From: Rubrivivax albus
GTDB lineage: Bacteria > Pseudomonadota > Gammaproteobacteria > Burkholderiales > Burkholderiaceae_C
DNA: 64,000 nucleotides
Direction: 5' to 3'
NCBI RefSeq assembly: GCF_004016515.1
Contig: NZ_SACT01000010.1
Location: forward strand, 62,001 to 126,000
In this document: positions 9,391 to 17,472 of the stretch, one piece after another
How the letters are laid out: each line of letters starts with the position of its first letter
Numbering within the stretch: position 1 is the stretch's first letter
The notes under the pieces: generated by a model
The model's database searches: none
What the model saw: only the letters and a program-made list of their open reading frames with translations
Told to the model about the DNA's origin: nothing
Position numbers and translations under genes: made by a program

Positions 9391-11001
9391 ATGCCGATCC
9401 TGGCCTCCCGGCTCGATCCTGCCACGCCCGACTTCGCCGCCAACGCCGCGCGCATGCGCGAGCGGCTGGCCGAGGTGCAGCGGCTGCAGGCGGCCGTGGT
9501 GGCCGAGTCGGCCAGCAAACGCGCGCGCTTCGAACAGCGCGGGCAGCTGCTGCCGCGCGAGCGCGTGGCGCGGCTGCTCGACCGTGACAGCCCCTTTCTG
9601 GAACTCAGCTCCCTGGCCGGCCTGGGCATGCACGACGACGACGGGCAGGACAGCGTGCTTGGCGGCGGCAGCATCGTCGGCATCGGCAGCGTCGCGGGCA
9701 AGCGCGTGCTGGTCTCGGCCAGCGACAGCGGCATCAAGGGCGGCACCGTGCCGCCGATGGGCCTGAAGAAGGCGCTGCGAGCGCAGGAACTGGCCCTGGA
9801 AAACAAGCTGCCATTGGTGCACCTGGTGGAGTCCGGCGGCGCCAACCTGCTCTACCAGGCCGAGATCTTCGTCGACGGCGGGCGCACGTTCGCCAACCAG
9901 GCGCGGCTGTCGGCCGCCGGCATCCCGCAGATCGCGGTGGTGCACGGCGCCTCCACCGCGGGTGGTGCCTACCTGCCGGGCCTGAGCGACTACGTGGTGC
10001 TGGTGCGCGGCCGCAGCAGCATCTACCTGGCTGGGCCGCCGCTGGTGAAGGCCGCCATCGGCGAGGAGGCCGACGAGGAGACGCTGGGCGGCGCGGAGAT
10101 GCACGCCGGCGTCACCGGTCTGGGCGAGTACCTGGCCGAGGACGACGGCCATGCCATCGCGCTGGCCCGCGATCTGCTGGACAAGCTGCCCTGGGACGTG
10201 ATGCCGCCACCCGCGCCCAGCGTCGGGCCGCGCTACGCGGCAGAGGAACTGCTGGGCGTGGTGCCCGCCGACGAGCGCACGCCCTACGACGTGCGCGAGG
10301 TCATCGCCCGGCTGGTGGACAGCTCCGACTTCCTGGATTTCAAGGCCAGCTACGGCGCGGACACCGTCTGCGGCCATGCCCGCCTGCACGGCCATGCCGT
10401 GGGCCTCATCGGCAACAACGGCCCCATCCAGCCGCAGGGCTCCACCAAGGCAGCCCAGTTCATCCAGCTGTGCGACCAGAGTGGCACGCCGCTGGTCTTC
10501 CTGCAGAACACCACCGGCTACATGGTCGGCGCGGCGGCCGAACAGGCCGGCGCCATCAAGCATGGCAGCAAGATGATCCAGGCCGTGGCCAATGCGCGGG
10601 TACCCAAGTTCACCATCGTGCTCGGCGGCAGCTTCGGCGCCGGCAACTACGGCATGTGCGGACGCGGCTTCGACCCGCGCTTCATCTTCGCCTGGCCCAC
10701 CGCGCGCACCGCGGTGATGGGCGGCGCACAGGCGGCGATGGTGATGGACATCGTCAATCGCGCCAAGCTGCAGCGCGCCGGCCAGCCGGTGGACGACGCT
10801 GCCCTGGCGAAGATGAGCGACGGCCTGCGCCGCCGGCTGGACGCCGAGAGCGGCGCACTGTTCGGCACCGCCCGGCTGTGGGACGACGGGATCATCGACC
10901 CGCGCGACACGCGCCGCGTCCTCGGCCTGTGCCTGGACCTCGCGGCCGAAGCTGCGCGGCGCACGCTGCGGCCGAACACCTTCGGCGTTGCCCGGATGTA
11001 G
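9391..11001 (+). CDS. atuC: Geranyl-CoA carboxylase, carboxyltransferase (beta) subunit
   Basis: 536 residues, the length of acyl-CoA carboxylase beta subunits. Motifs for both halves of the carboxyltransferase domain are present: SGGANLLYQAEIFVDGG, VHGASTAGGAYLPGLSDY, VFLQNTTGYMVGAAAEQAG and LGGSFGAGNYGMCGRGFDPR. The family also contains methylcrotonyl-CoA carboxylase (LiuB). The neighbours (atuB, atuD, atuE, atuF in this exact order) favour the geranyl-CoA enzyme, which carboxylates cis-geranyl-CoA to isohexenylglutaconyl-CoA with the biotin-bearing subunit AtuF. Substrate choice between geranyl-CoA and methylcrotonyl-CoA is an inference from gene order. Confidence 0.85.
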   Translation: MPILASRLDPATPDFAANAARMRERLAEVQRLQAAVVAESASKRARFEQRGQLLPRERVARLLDRDSPFLELSSLAGLGMHDDDGQDSVLGGGSIVGIGSVAGKRVLVSASDSGIKGGTVPPMGLKKALRAQELALENKLPLVHLVESGGANLLYQAEIFVDGGRTFANQARLSAAGIPQIAVVHGASTAGGAYLPGLSDYVVLVRGRSSIYLAGPPLVKAAIGEEADEETLGGAEMHAGVTGLGEYLAEDDGHAIALARDLLDKLPWDVMPPPAPSVGPRYAAEELLGVVPADERTPYDVREVIARLVDSSDFLDFKASYGADTVCGHARLHGHAVGLIGNNGPIQPQGSTKAAQFIQLCDQSGTPLVFLQNTTGYMVGAAAEQAGAIKHGSKMIQAVANARVPKFTIVLGGSFGAGNYGMCGRGFDPRFIFAWPTARTAVMGGAQAAMVMDIVNRAKLQRAGQPVDDAALAKMSDGLRRRLDAESGALFGTARLWDDGIIDPRDTRRVLGLCLDLAAEAARRTLRPNTFGVARM

Positions 11002-11012
11002 GAGGAGAAAAA

Positions 11013-11096
11013 ACATGAAGCCCCCAAGCTCACTTCTTTCGCTGCCCCCCGTGGGGGCTGTCAGTACCTTCGGAACGGCCGGGCGGTACTGACATG
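11013..11096 (+). repeat. Palindromic insert inside the atu operon
   Basis: The atuC-atuD gap is filled by a sequence with two hairpins: CCCCC-CGT-GGGGG, and CAGTACC paired with GGTACTG around a GCCGGGC core. A direct repeat ACATG brackets it (11013-11017 and 11092-11096), so the unit is 79 nt, like an inserted REP- or MITE-like element with target duplication. It resembles short GC-rich intergenic repeats that I have seen in Burkholderiales genomes. No second copy was noticed in this window. Confidence 0.5.
11015..11092 (+). CDS. 25-codon leader ORF ending 1 nt before atuD
   Basis: ATG at 11015 follows a strong Shine-Dalgarno (AGGAGG at 11000-11005, 9 nt spacing) and reads MKPPSSLLSLPPVG, then AVSTFGTAGRY and TGA at 11090-11092. 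The atuD ATG begins at 11094, and atuD has no Shine-Dalgarno of its own because the bases before it belong to the palindromic insert. Ribosomes finishing this ORF could re-initiate on atuD, so it may act as a coupling leader rather than a functional peptide. The ORF and spacing are seen directly; the coupling role is inferred. Confidence 0.45.
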   Translation: MKPPSSLLSLPPVGAVSTFGTAGRY

Positions 11097-12251
11097 GAAT
11101 TCACCCCCGAACACCGGCAGCTCGACGAGACCGTCACCCGCTTCATCGAGAAGGAGGTCAACCCCTTCGTCGACGACTGGGAGAAGGCCGAGGAGTTTCC
11201 CAGCCACGCCGTGTTCAAGAAGCTGGGCGACCTGGGCCTGCTGGGCCTGAAGTACCCGGTGGCCTACGGCGGCTCGGAGCTCGACTTCAGCTACTCGATG
11301 GTGATGGCCGAGGCCCTGGGCAGCTGTGCCTGCGGTGGCGTGCCCATGGCCATCGGCGTGCAGACCGACATGGCCACGCCGGCGCTGGCCCGCTTCGGCA
11401 GCGACGAACTGCGCGAACAGTGGCTCAGGCCCACGATCGCCGGCGACATGGTGGCCTGCCTGGGCGTCAGCGAGCCCGGTGCGGGGTCGGACGTGTCCGC
11501 CGCGAAGACCACGGCCCGCACGGAAGGCGGCGACTACATCATCAACGGCAGCAAGATGTGGATCACCAACGGCCTGAAGGCCGACTGGTGCTGCCTGCTG
11601 GCCAACACCGACGACGGCCCGGCCCACCGCAACAAGAGCCTGATCGTGCTGCCGATGGACGCCGCCGGCATCACCAGGCAGAAGATCCAGAAGATAGGCA
11701 TGCACAGCAGCGACACCGCGCTGCTGTACTTCGACAACGTGCGCGTCCCACGTCGGAACCTCATCGGGCAGGAAGGCCAGGGCTTCACCTACCAGATGCT
11801 GCAGTTCCAGGAGGAACGGCTGTGGGGCGCGGCGGCCAACCTGCGCGCGCTCGACCGGCTGATCGACCTCACCATCGACTACACCCGCGAGCGCAAGGCC
11901 TTCGGCCAGAGCATCCTCGACAACCAGGTGGTGCACTTCCGCCTGGCCGAGCTGCGCACCGAGGTCGAGGCGCTGCGCGCGCTGACCTATCGCGCCGTCG
12001 AGATGTACGTGGGCGGCCAGGACGTGACCAGGCTCGCGTCGATGGCCAAGCTCAAGGCCGGGCGGCTGTCGCGCGAGGTGGCCGACGGCTGCCTGCAGTA
12101 CTGGGGCGGCATGGGCTTCACGGCCGACAACCCGGTCTCGCGCGCCTACCGCGATGGGCGGCTCAACAGCATCGGCGGCGGCGCCGACGAGGTGATGCTG
12201 GGCATCATCTGCAAGCTCGAGGACACGTTGCCCGGGCGAAAGCGGTCATGA
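11094..12251 (+). CDS. atuD: Citronellyl-CoA dehydrogenase
   Basis: 385 residues of the acyl-CoA dehydrogenase family. The internal stretch CGGVPMAIGVQTDMATPALA and the following ARFGSDELREQW match the AtuD type closely. GVSEPGAGSDVSAAKTTA and YIINGSKMWITNGLKADWCC give the FAD and substrate regions; ERKAFGQSILDNQVVHFRLA and SIGGGADEVMLGIICKLEDT form the C-terminal part. AtuD oxidises citronellyl-CoA to geranyl-CoA (cis-2-enoyl form), the substrate of the carboxylase encoded around it. Its ATG depends on the preceding leader ORF for ribosome access. The stop overlaps the atuE start (ATGA). It is not the same type as the dehydrogenase at 6796-7947. Confidence 0.88.
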   Translation: MEFTPEHRQLDETVTRFIEKEVNPFVDDWEKAEEFPSHAVFKKLGDLGLLGLKYPVAYGGSELDFSYSMVMAEALGSCACGGVPMAIGVQTDMATPALARFGSDELREQWLRPTIAGDMVACLGVSEPGAGSDVSAAKTTARTEGGDYIINGSKMWITNGLKADWCCLLANTDDGPAHRNKSLIVLPMDAAGITRQKIQKIGMHSSDTALLYFDNVRVPRRNLIGQEGQGFTYQMLQFQEERLWGAAANLRALDRLIDLTIDYTRERKAFGQSILDNQVVHFRLAELRTEVEALRALTYRAVEMYVGGQDVTRLASMAKLKAGRLSREVADGCLQYWGGMGFTADNPVSRAYRDGRLNSIGGGADEVMLGIICKLEDTLPGRKRS

Positions 12252-13036
12252 GCGATGTCCTTGTCCGGCAGGACGGCCCGGTCCTGCACCTCACGCTCAA
12301 CCGCCCGGCGCGGCGCAACCCGCTGTCGCTGGCCATGGTGCTGGCGTTGCGGGAAGCCCTGGCCGCCGCCGAGGCCGACGGCAACACCCGCGTGGTGGTG
12401 CTGCGTGGCGCCGGCGGTCACTTCTGTGCCGGCGGCGACATCGCCGACATGGCCGCGGCACGCGCCCGCGCGGCCGACGATCCCGACGTGGTCGTGCGCC
12501 TGAGTGCGGCCTTCGGCGAGCTGTGCCTGGCCTTTGCGCGCACGCCGCTGGCCACCATCGGCGTGCTCGAGGGCACGGTGATGGGCGGCGGCTTCGGTCT
12601 GGCCTGCGTGGTGGACGTGGCCTTGGCCGGCGAGAGCGTGGATCTGCGGCTGTCGGAGACCTCGCTCGGCCTGCCACCAGCGCAGATCGAACCCTTCCTG
12701 CTCGAGCGCCTGGGCTACGGCGAGACCAAGCGGCTGGTGGTCACCGGCGCGCGCATCGGCGCCGACGAAGCGCTGCGGCTGCGACTGGTGCACGAGGTGC
12801 ACGCCGACGGCATGCTCGACGCCGCGCTGCAGCGCGTGCTGGCCGACATCCTGCGCTGCGCCCCCGGAGCGCTTGCGACGAGCAAGGCGCTGCTGGCGCG
12901 CGCGCGGCTGCGCGAGCCGGCGCAGCTGATCCCCGAGGCCGCCCAGGCCTTTTCCGACGCGGTGCTGGGCGACGAGGGCACCGAAGGCACCAACGCCTTC
13001 CTGCAGAAGCGGCCGCCCCGCTGGGCGCCACCATGA
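12248..13036 (+). CDS. atuE: Isohexenylglutaconyl-CoA hydratase
   Basis: 262 residues of the crotonase superfamily, starting in an ATGA overlap with atuD and ending in an ATGA overlap with atuF. The N-terminal LHLTLNRPARRNPLSLAMV, GAGGHFCAGGDIADMAAA and LEGTVMGGGFGLACVVDVAL give the CoA-binding and oxyanion-hole elements. The segment LSETSLGLPPAQIEPFLLER, with no GGG-TQR motif, is the feature I associate with AtuE/methylglutaconyl-CoA hydratase-like proteins. It would hydrate isohexenylglutaconyl-CoA to 3-hydroxy-3-isohexenylglutaryl-CoA. A methylglutaconyl-CoA hydratase (LiuC) function is the main alternative. Confidence 0.83.
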   Translation: MSDVLVRQDGPVLHLTLNRPARRNPLSLAMVLALREALAAAEADGNTRVVVLRGAGGHFCAGGDIADMAAARARAADDPDVVVRLSAAFGELCLAFARTPLATIGVLEGTVMGGGFGLACVVDVALAGESVDLRLSETSLGLPPAQIEPFLLERLGYGETKRLVVTGARIGADEALRLRLVHEVHADGMLDAALQRVLADILRCAPGALATSKALLARARLREPAQLIPEAAQAFSDAVLGDEGTEGTNAFLQKRPPRWAPP

Positions 13037-14883
13037 GCTTCGCGACGGTGCTCATCGCCAACCGCGGCGAGATCGCCTGCCGGGTGATCCGCACCGCGCA
13101 CCGGCTGGGCTACCGCACAGTGGCGGTGTTCAGCGCGCACGACGCCGGCGCACCGCACGTGCAGCAGGCCGACGCGGCGGTGGCGGTGCCGGGCTACCTC
13201 GACATCGCGGCCCTGCTCGACGCCGCCCGCCGCAGCGGCGCCGACGCCGTGCACCCGGGCTACGGCTTCCTGTCCGAGCGCGCCGACTTCGCCGAGGCCT
13301 GCGCCGCCGCCGGCCTGGTGTTCATCGGCCCGCCGGCCGACGCCATCCGCGCCATGGGCGACAAGGCCCGGGCCAAGCGCCGCATGCTGGACGCCGGCGT
13401 GCCCTGCGCCCCCGGCTACCTGGGCGAGGCGCAGGACTTCGACACCCTGCGTGCCGAGGCCGTGCGCCTGGGCCTGCCGCTGCTGGTCAAGGCCACGGCC
13501 GGCGGTGGCGGGCGCGGCATGCGCCTGGTGCGCGTCATGAGCGAGCTCGACGAGGCGCTGGCCGGCGCGCGCCGTGAAGCCGAAACCGCGTTCGGCGACG
13601 GCACGCTGATGCTCGAACGCCTGATCGACGACGGCCGCCACATCGAGGTGCAGGTCTTCGCCGACACGCACGGCACCGTGGTCCACCTGGGAGAGCGCGA
13701 CTGCAGCGCGCAGCGCCGACGGCAGAAAGTGATCGAGGAAGCGCCCTCGCCCGCCGTCACGCCGGCGATGCGCGAGGCCCTGGGCCGCGACGCCGTGGCC
13801 GCGGCGCGCGCCGTCGGCTACGTGGGGGCCGGCACGGTGGAATTCATCGTCGACGCCGAAGGGCACCACCACTTCCTGGAGATGAACACGCGGCTGCAGG
13901 TGGAGCACCCGGTGACCGAGTGCGTCACCGGCCTGGACCTGGTGGAGTGGCAACTGCGCGTAGCCGCCGGCGAGCCGCTGCCGCCGTACGCGCTGCAGAT
14001 GCAGGGCCACGCCATCGAGGCCCGCCTCTACGCCGAGGACCCGGCCCAGGACTGGCGCCCGCAGACCGGGCGCGTGCTGCATTGGCGGCCTGCGACAGCT
14101 GGCATCCGCATCGACCACGGCCTGGCCGAGGGGGCGGAGGTCACGCCGCACTACGACCCCATGGTCGCCAAGCTCATCGCCCATGGCCGCGACCGGCCAG
14201 ACGCCATCCGCCGCCTGCGCCGCGCGCTGGCCGACGCGCCGCTGCTGGGCCTGACCACCAACGCCGGCTTCCTGCGCGACCTGCTGGCGCATCCCGACTT
14301 CACCGCCGGCGACATGACCACGGCGCGCCTGGACGCCTGGGCCGACGACGACGCCCCGATCCTGCAGCCCGTGCCGTCGCCCGAGGACCTGTGGCGCGTG
14401 GCGGCGGCCGTGCTGGGCGGCGATCAACGCGCGCTCGACCTGCACCTGCAGTGCGCCGACGCGCAGCGCACGCTGCGCGTGCCGGCAGACGGCGTGAATG
14501 TCCTGGCTTTCGCCGACCACCGGCTGACGGTGGACATCGACGGCGTGCAGCGCCACTTCCATGCCGTGCGCGACGGCGACGCGCTGCACCTGGCCCATGA
14601 CGGACGCGTGTACGTCTTCCGCGAGCGCTCCGCCTGGCCCGGCCGCGACGAGCGCCCCGACCCTGCCCATGTGCGGTCGCCTGTGGCCGGCACCCTGGTG
14701 GCGCTGAAGGTGGCCGTGGGCGACCCCGTGGTGGCCGGCCAACCGCTGGCCTGCGTGGAGGCGATGAAGATGGAGATGTGGCTGCCGGCGGGTGCCGCCG
14801 GCACCGTGGCCGCCGTGCACCGCCAGCCGCGCACCGCGGTGGCCGCGGGCGACCTGCTGATCGAACTGGACATCCAAGCATGA
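13033..14883 (+). CDS. atuF: Geranyl-CoA carboxylase, biotin carboxylase/biotin carrier (alpha) subunit
   Basis: 616 residues. Residues 1 to about 450 are a biotin carboxylase: FATVLIANRGEIACRVIRTA, VHPGYGFLSERADFAEAC, KATAGGGGRGMRLV, the ERDCSAQRRRQKVIEEAPSP motif and FLEMNTRLQVEHPVTE. The extreme C-terminus has the biotin attachment site EAMKMEMW, with the modified lysine, inside a barrel domain (SPVAGTLVALKVAVGDPVVA). It is shorter than most methylcrotonyl-CoA carboxylase alpha chains. It partners AtuC. Starts and stops overlap the flanking genes by 4 nt. The assignment to geranyl-CoA rather than methylcrotonyl-CoA rests on operon order. Confidence 0.87.
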   Translation: MSFATVLIANRGEIACRVIRTAHRLGYRTVAVFSAHDAGAPHVQQADAAVAVPGYLDIAALLDAARRSGADAVHPGYGFLSERADFAEACAAAGLVFIGPPADAIRAMGDKARAKRRMLDAGVPCAPGYLGEAQDFDTLRAEAVRLGLPLLVKATAGGGGRGMRLVRVMSELDEALAGARREAETAFGDGTLMLERLIDDGRHIEVQVFADTHGTVVHLGERDCSAQRRRQKVIEEAPSPAVTPAMREALGRDAVAAARAVGYVGAGTVEFIVDAEGHHHFLEMNTRLQVEHPVTECVTGLDLVEWQLRVAAGEPLPPYALQMQGHAIEARLYAEDPAQDWRPQTGRVLHWRPATAGIRIDHGLAEGAEVTPHYDPMVAKLIAHGRDRPDAIRRLRRALADAPLLGLTTNAGFLRDLLAHPDFTAGDMTTARLDAWADDDAPILQPVPSPEDLWRVAAAVLGGDQRALDLHLQCADAQRTLRVPADGVNVLAFADHRLTVDIDGVQRHFHAVRDGDALHLAHDGRVYVFRERSAWPGRDERPDPAHVRSPVAGTLVALKVAVGDPVVAGQPLACVEAMKMEMWLPAGAAGTVAAVHRQPRTAVAAGDLLIELDIQA

Positions 14884-15752
14884 GCGACAAGGCCATCCTC
14901 ACCTGCGCGCTGACCGGCGTGCTGACCGACCCGCAGCAGCACCCGGTGCCGGTGACGCCGGCGCAGATGGCGGCCGAGGCGCGCGACGCCTACAACGCCG
15001 GCGCCAGCGTGATGCACGTGCACCTGCGTCGCCAGGAACCGGGCCAGGGCCACCGCCCGAGCTGGGACCCCGACGTGGCCGAAGCCGTGGTCGACGCCAT
15101 CCGCGCGGCGTGCCCCGGCGTGGTCATCAACCTCACGACGGGCGTCGTGGGCCCGGACATCAGCGGCCCGGTGGCCTGCCTGCGCCGCGTGAAGCCCGAG
15201 GCGGCTGCCTGCAATGCCGGCAGCCTGAACTACCTCAAGCTCAAGGCCGACGGCACCTGGGCCTGGCCGCCGATGGTCTTCGACAACCCGGTGGAGAAAG
15301 TCGGGGCGATGCTCGACGTGATGAACGAGCTGCACATCCACCCGGAGTTCGAGTGCTTCGACGTGGGCATCGTGCGCAGCGTCGGCATGTACCTGCAGGC
15401 CGGCATGTTCAGCGGCGTGCCCGAACTGAACTTCGTGATGGGCGTGGCCAGCGGCATGCCCTGCGACGCCGACCTGCTGGCCCTGCTGCCACGCTGGCTG
15501 CCGCCGGGTGCGGTGTGGCAGAGCACGCTGATCGGCCGCGCCGAGATCTGGCCGGTGCATCAGCGCACCGCCGAACTCGGCGGCATGCTGCGCACCGGGC
15601 TCGAGGACAGCTTCTACCTGCCGGGTGGCGATCGCGCCCCCGGGAACGGCGCGATGATCGAGGCGCTGGCCCGGTGCGCACGGAACGCCGGCCGTGCCGT
15701 GGCCACGCCGGCCGAGACGCGCAAGATGCTGGGCCTGCGCGCTGCGGCATGA
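14880..15752 (+). CDS. Beta-keto acid cleavage enzyme (BKACE, DUF849)
   Basis: 290 residues. DUF849 proteins are zinc-dependent TIM barrels that take a beta-keto acid plus acetyl-CoA and give acetoacetate plus a shorter acyl-CoA. Visible family marks are ILTCALTGVLT at the N-terminus, the metal-binding VMHVHLR, INLTTGVVGPDISGPVACLR and FECFDVGIVRSVGMY. ATGA overlap with atuF shows it belongs to the atu operon. DUF849 is not part of the Pseudomonas atu operon as I know it. It might cleave a 3-oxo acid made by this pathway, such as 7-methyl-3-oxo-6-octenoate; that substrate is a hypothesis. Confidence 0.85.
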   Translation: MSDKAILTCALTGVLTDPQQHPVPVTPAQMAAEARDAYNAGASVMHVHLRRQEPGQGHRPSWDPDVAEAVVDAIRAACPGVVINLTTGVVGPDISGPVACLRRVKPEAAACNAGSLNYLKLKADGTWAWPPMVFDNPVEKVGAMLDVMNELHIHPEFECFDVGIVRSVGMYLQAGMFSGVPELNFVMGVASGMPCDADLLALLPRWLPPGAVWQSTLIGRAEIWPVHQRTAELGGMLRTGLEDSFYLPGGDRAPGNGAMIEALARCARNAGRAVATPAETRKMLGLRAAA

Positions 15753-15762
15753 TCACGCCCCC

Positions 15763-16251
15763 ATGAAGGACACCGCCAGCGAACGCCGCAGCGCCGAGGA
15801 GCAGGCGCGCTTCGAGCAGCTGCTCACGCACATGTTCGAGCACAGCATCAGCTTCAACGAGGTGCTGGGCATGAAGGTCGAATCCGTGGCCGCCGGCGGC
15901 GTGCGCGTGCGCGTCCCGATGCGGCGTGAGCTCGTCGGCCACTTCAGCACCGGCCGGCTGCACGGCGGTGCCATCTCGGCCACGCTGGACGCCCTGGGCG
16001 GGCTGGCGCTGATGGCCGAACTGGCCGAGCGCCATCCGACGGAGACCGCGGACCAGGTGATGCAGCGCTTCAGCCGCTTCGGCACCATCGACCTGCGCGT
16101 GGACTACCTTCGCCCCGGGCACGGCCGCCACTTCGTGGCCACGGCCGAGGTCACGCGCCTGGGTGGGCGCGTGGGCTCGGTGCAGACGCGCATGCACAAC
16201 GACGAGGGCACGCTGATCGCGACCGGCTCCGCCGCCTACGTGGTGGCCTGA
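15763..16251 (+). CDS. PaaI/YiiD-type acyl-CoA thioesterase
   Basis: 162 residues with a hotdog fold signature: GRLHGGAISATLDALGGLAL around residues 65-85, and the C-terminal strands RVDYLRPGHGRHFVATAEV and RVGSVQTRMHNDEG. The N-terminal helix contains SISFNEVLGMKVES, as in the YiiD C-terminal thioesterase group. It is 10 nt after the DUF849 stop and ends the atu operon. It could free CoA from dead-end intermediates or produce the free 3-oxo acid that a BKACE enzyme would need. Its substrate is not shown by the sequence. Confidence 0.8.
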   Translation: MKDTASERRSAEEQARFEQLLTHMFEHSISFNEVLGMKVESVAAGGVRVRVPMRRELVGHFSTGRLHGGAISATLDALGGLALMAELAERHPTETADQVMQRFSRFGTIDLRVDYLRPGHGRHFVATAEVTRLGGRVGSVQTRMHNDEGTLIATGSAAYVVA

Positions 16252-16284
16252 GCGCCGCGAACCGGTCGGGTTCTCAACCCGGCC

Positions 16285-16316
16285 TTGACATGCGCGAAAC
16301 GATCCCGATCTAGCAT
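16285..16316 (+). promoter_or_regulatory. Possible sigma-70 promoter of the DegP-like gene
   Basis: A perfect TTGACA lies at 16285-16290. The best -10 candidates downstream are only fair: ATCTAG at 17 bp or TAGCAT (16311-16316) at 20 bp. It lies in the only gap (95 nt) between the atu operon and the protease gene. No sigma-E type sequence (GAACTT with TCTGA) was seen. Confidence 0.4.
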
Positions 16317-16346
16317 CGGGTCGACCGTCTCTTCCCCGAACCACCG

Positions 16347-17453
16347 ATGACCCTGCGCCCTTCCCGCACGCTCTGGGCCTTCGCCGCCGGCGCCGTGGCG
16401 GCGCTGCTGGCCTTCACCTTCCCCGCCGCGTCGCGCACCGACGCTCCGGCGCCACGCTCCGTCGCGCCCCGAGGCGTGCTGCTGCCCGACGAGCAGGCCA
16501 CCATCGACCTGTTCAGGCGCCTGTCGCCATCCGTGGTGCACATCACCACGCTGGCGGCGCAGCGCGACTTCTTCTCCCTGAACGTGCAGCAGGTGCCGCG
16601 CGGCACCGGCACCGGCTTCGTCTGGGACACGGCGGGCCACGTCGTCACCAACTTCCACGTCATCCAGGGCGGCAACGCGGCGCGCGTGACCCTGGCCGAC
16701 CAGAGCACCTGGGATGCAAAGTTGGTGGGCGCCTTCCCCGACCGTGACCTGGCCGTGTTGAAGATCGACGCGCCTGCCGACAAACTGCCGCCGATCCCGC
16801 TGGGCAGCAGCAAGGACCTGCAGGTGGGCCAGCGCGTGCTGGCCATCGGCAACCCCTTCGGCCTGGACCAGACACTGACCACCGGCGTCGTCAGCGCGCT
16901 CAACCGCGAGATCGAGAGCTTCAACAACCGCACGATCCGCGGCGTGGTGCAGACCGATGCCGCCATCAACCCCGGCAACTCCGGCGGCCCGCTGCTCGAT
17001 TCCGCGGGCCGGCTGATCGGCGTGAACACGCAGATCGCCAGCCCCAGCGGCGCCAGCGCCGGCATCGGCTTCGCGATTCCCGCCGACGAGGTCAACCGCA
17101 TCGTGCCGCGGCTGATCCGGGACGGCCGCATCGTGCGCCCGTCGCTGGGCATCACCGCCGGCCCACCGGGGCTCACGCGGGCGCTGCGCCTGCCGCCGGG
17201 CGTGACCATCATCGAGACGCAGCGCGGCAGCCCCGCCGCCCGCGCCGAGCTGCAACCCTTCCGCCGCGGGCGCGACGGTGGCATCGTGCTCGGCGACGTG
17301 ATCACCGAAGTCGACGGCCAGCCGGTGACCGACCTCGATGACGTGTTGACCTTGCTGGAGGCGCGCCAGACCGGCGACACCGTGACCCTCACGCTGTGGA
17401 ACGCCGGCAAGACGCGCCAGCAGCGCATGCGGCTGGCAGACGGCGGCAGCTGA
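16347..17453 (+). CDS. Trypsin-like serine protease, DegP/HtrA type with one PDZ domain
   Basis: 368 residues. A hydrophobic N-terminal segment (TLWAFAAGAVAALLAFTFPA) serves as a signal peptide or membrane anchor, so the protease works in the periplasm. The catalytic triad is visible as VVTNFHVIQ (His), FPDRDLAVLKI (Asp) and AAINPGNSGGPLL (Ser). A single PDZ-like C-terminal region follows, with GIVLGDVITEVDGQPVTDLD. One PDZ domain and the anchor are more like DegS or plant-type Deg proteins than DegP. Promoter elements suggest an independent transcription unit. A GC-rich hairpin follows the stop, shared with the convergent glucokinase gene. Confidence 0.88.
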   Translation: MTLRPSRTLWAFAAGAVAALLAFTFPAASRTDAPAPRSVAPRGVLLPDEQATIDLFRRLSPSVVHITTLAAQRDFFSLNVQQVPRGTGTGFVWDTAGHVVTNFHVIQGGNAARVTLADQSTWDAKLVGAFPDRDLAVLKIDAPADKLPPIPLGSSKDLQVGQRVLAIGNPFGLDQTLTTGVVSALNREIESFNNRTIRGVVQTDAAINPGNSGGPLLDSAGRLIGVNTQIASPSGASAGIGFAIPADEVNRIVPRLIRDGRIVRPSLGITAGPPGLTRALRLPPGVTIIETQRGSPAARAELQPFRRGRDGGIVLGDVITEVDGQPVTDLDDVLTLLEARQTGDTVTLTLWNAGKTRQQRMRLADGGS

Positions 17454-17456
17454 GGC

Positions 17457-17472
17457 GACCGCCCCGGCGGTC
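17457..17472. terminator. Convergent-gene hairpin between protease and glucokinase
   Basis: GACCGCC (17457-17463) and GGCGGTC (17466-17472) form a 7-bp perfect stem with a 2-nt loop, between two converging stop codons 20 nt apart. There is no T-tract, so it is only a candidate bidirectional terminator. Confidence 0.4.

Noticed and set aside
11030-11092. atuC-atuD hairpins as a transcription terminator
   Set aside because: There is no T-tract, and the atu genes on both sides are a known operon order with tight spacing, so a terminator is unlikely; treated as an inserted palindromic repeat instead.
9391-14883. Reading the carboxylase genes as liuB/liuD (leucine pathway)
   Set aside because: Gene order with atuB-like SDR and the AtuD-type dehydrogenase fits the terpene operon better. 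Kept as an alternative because the regulator and its palindrome look LiuR-like.
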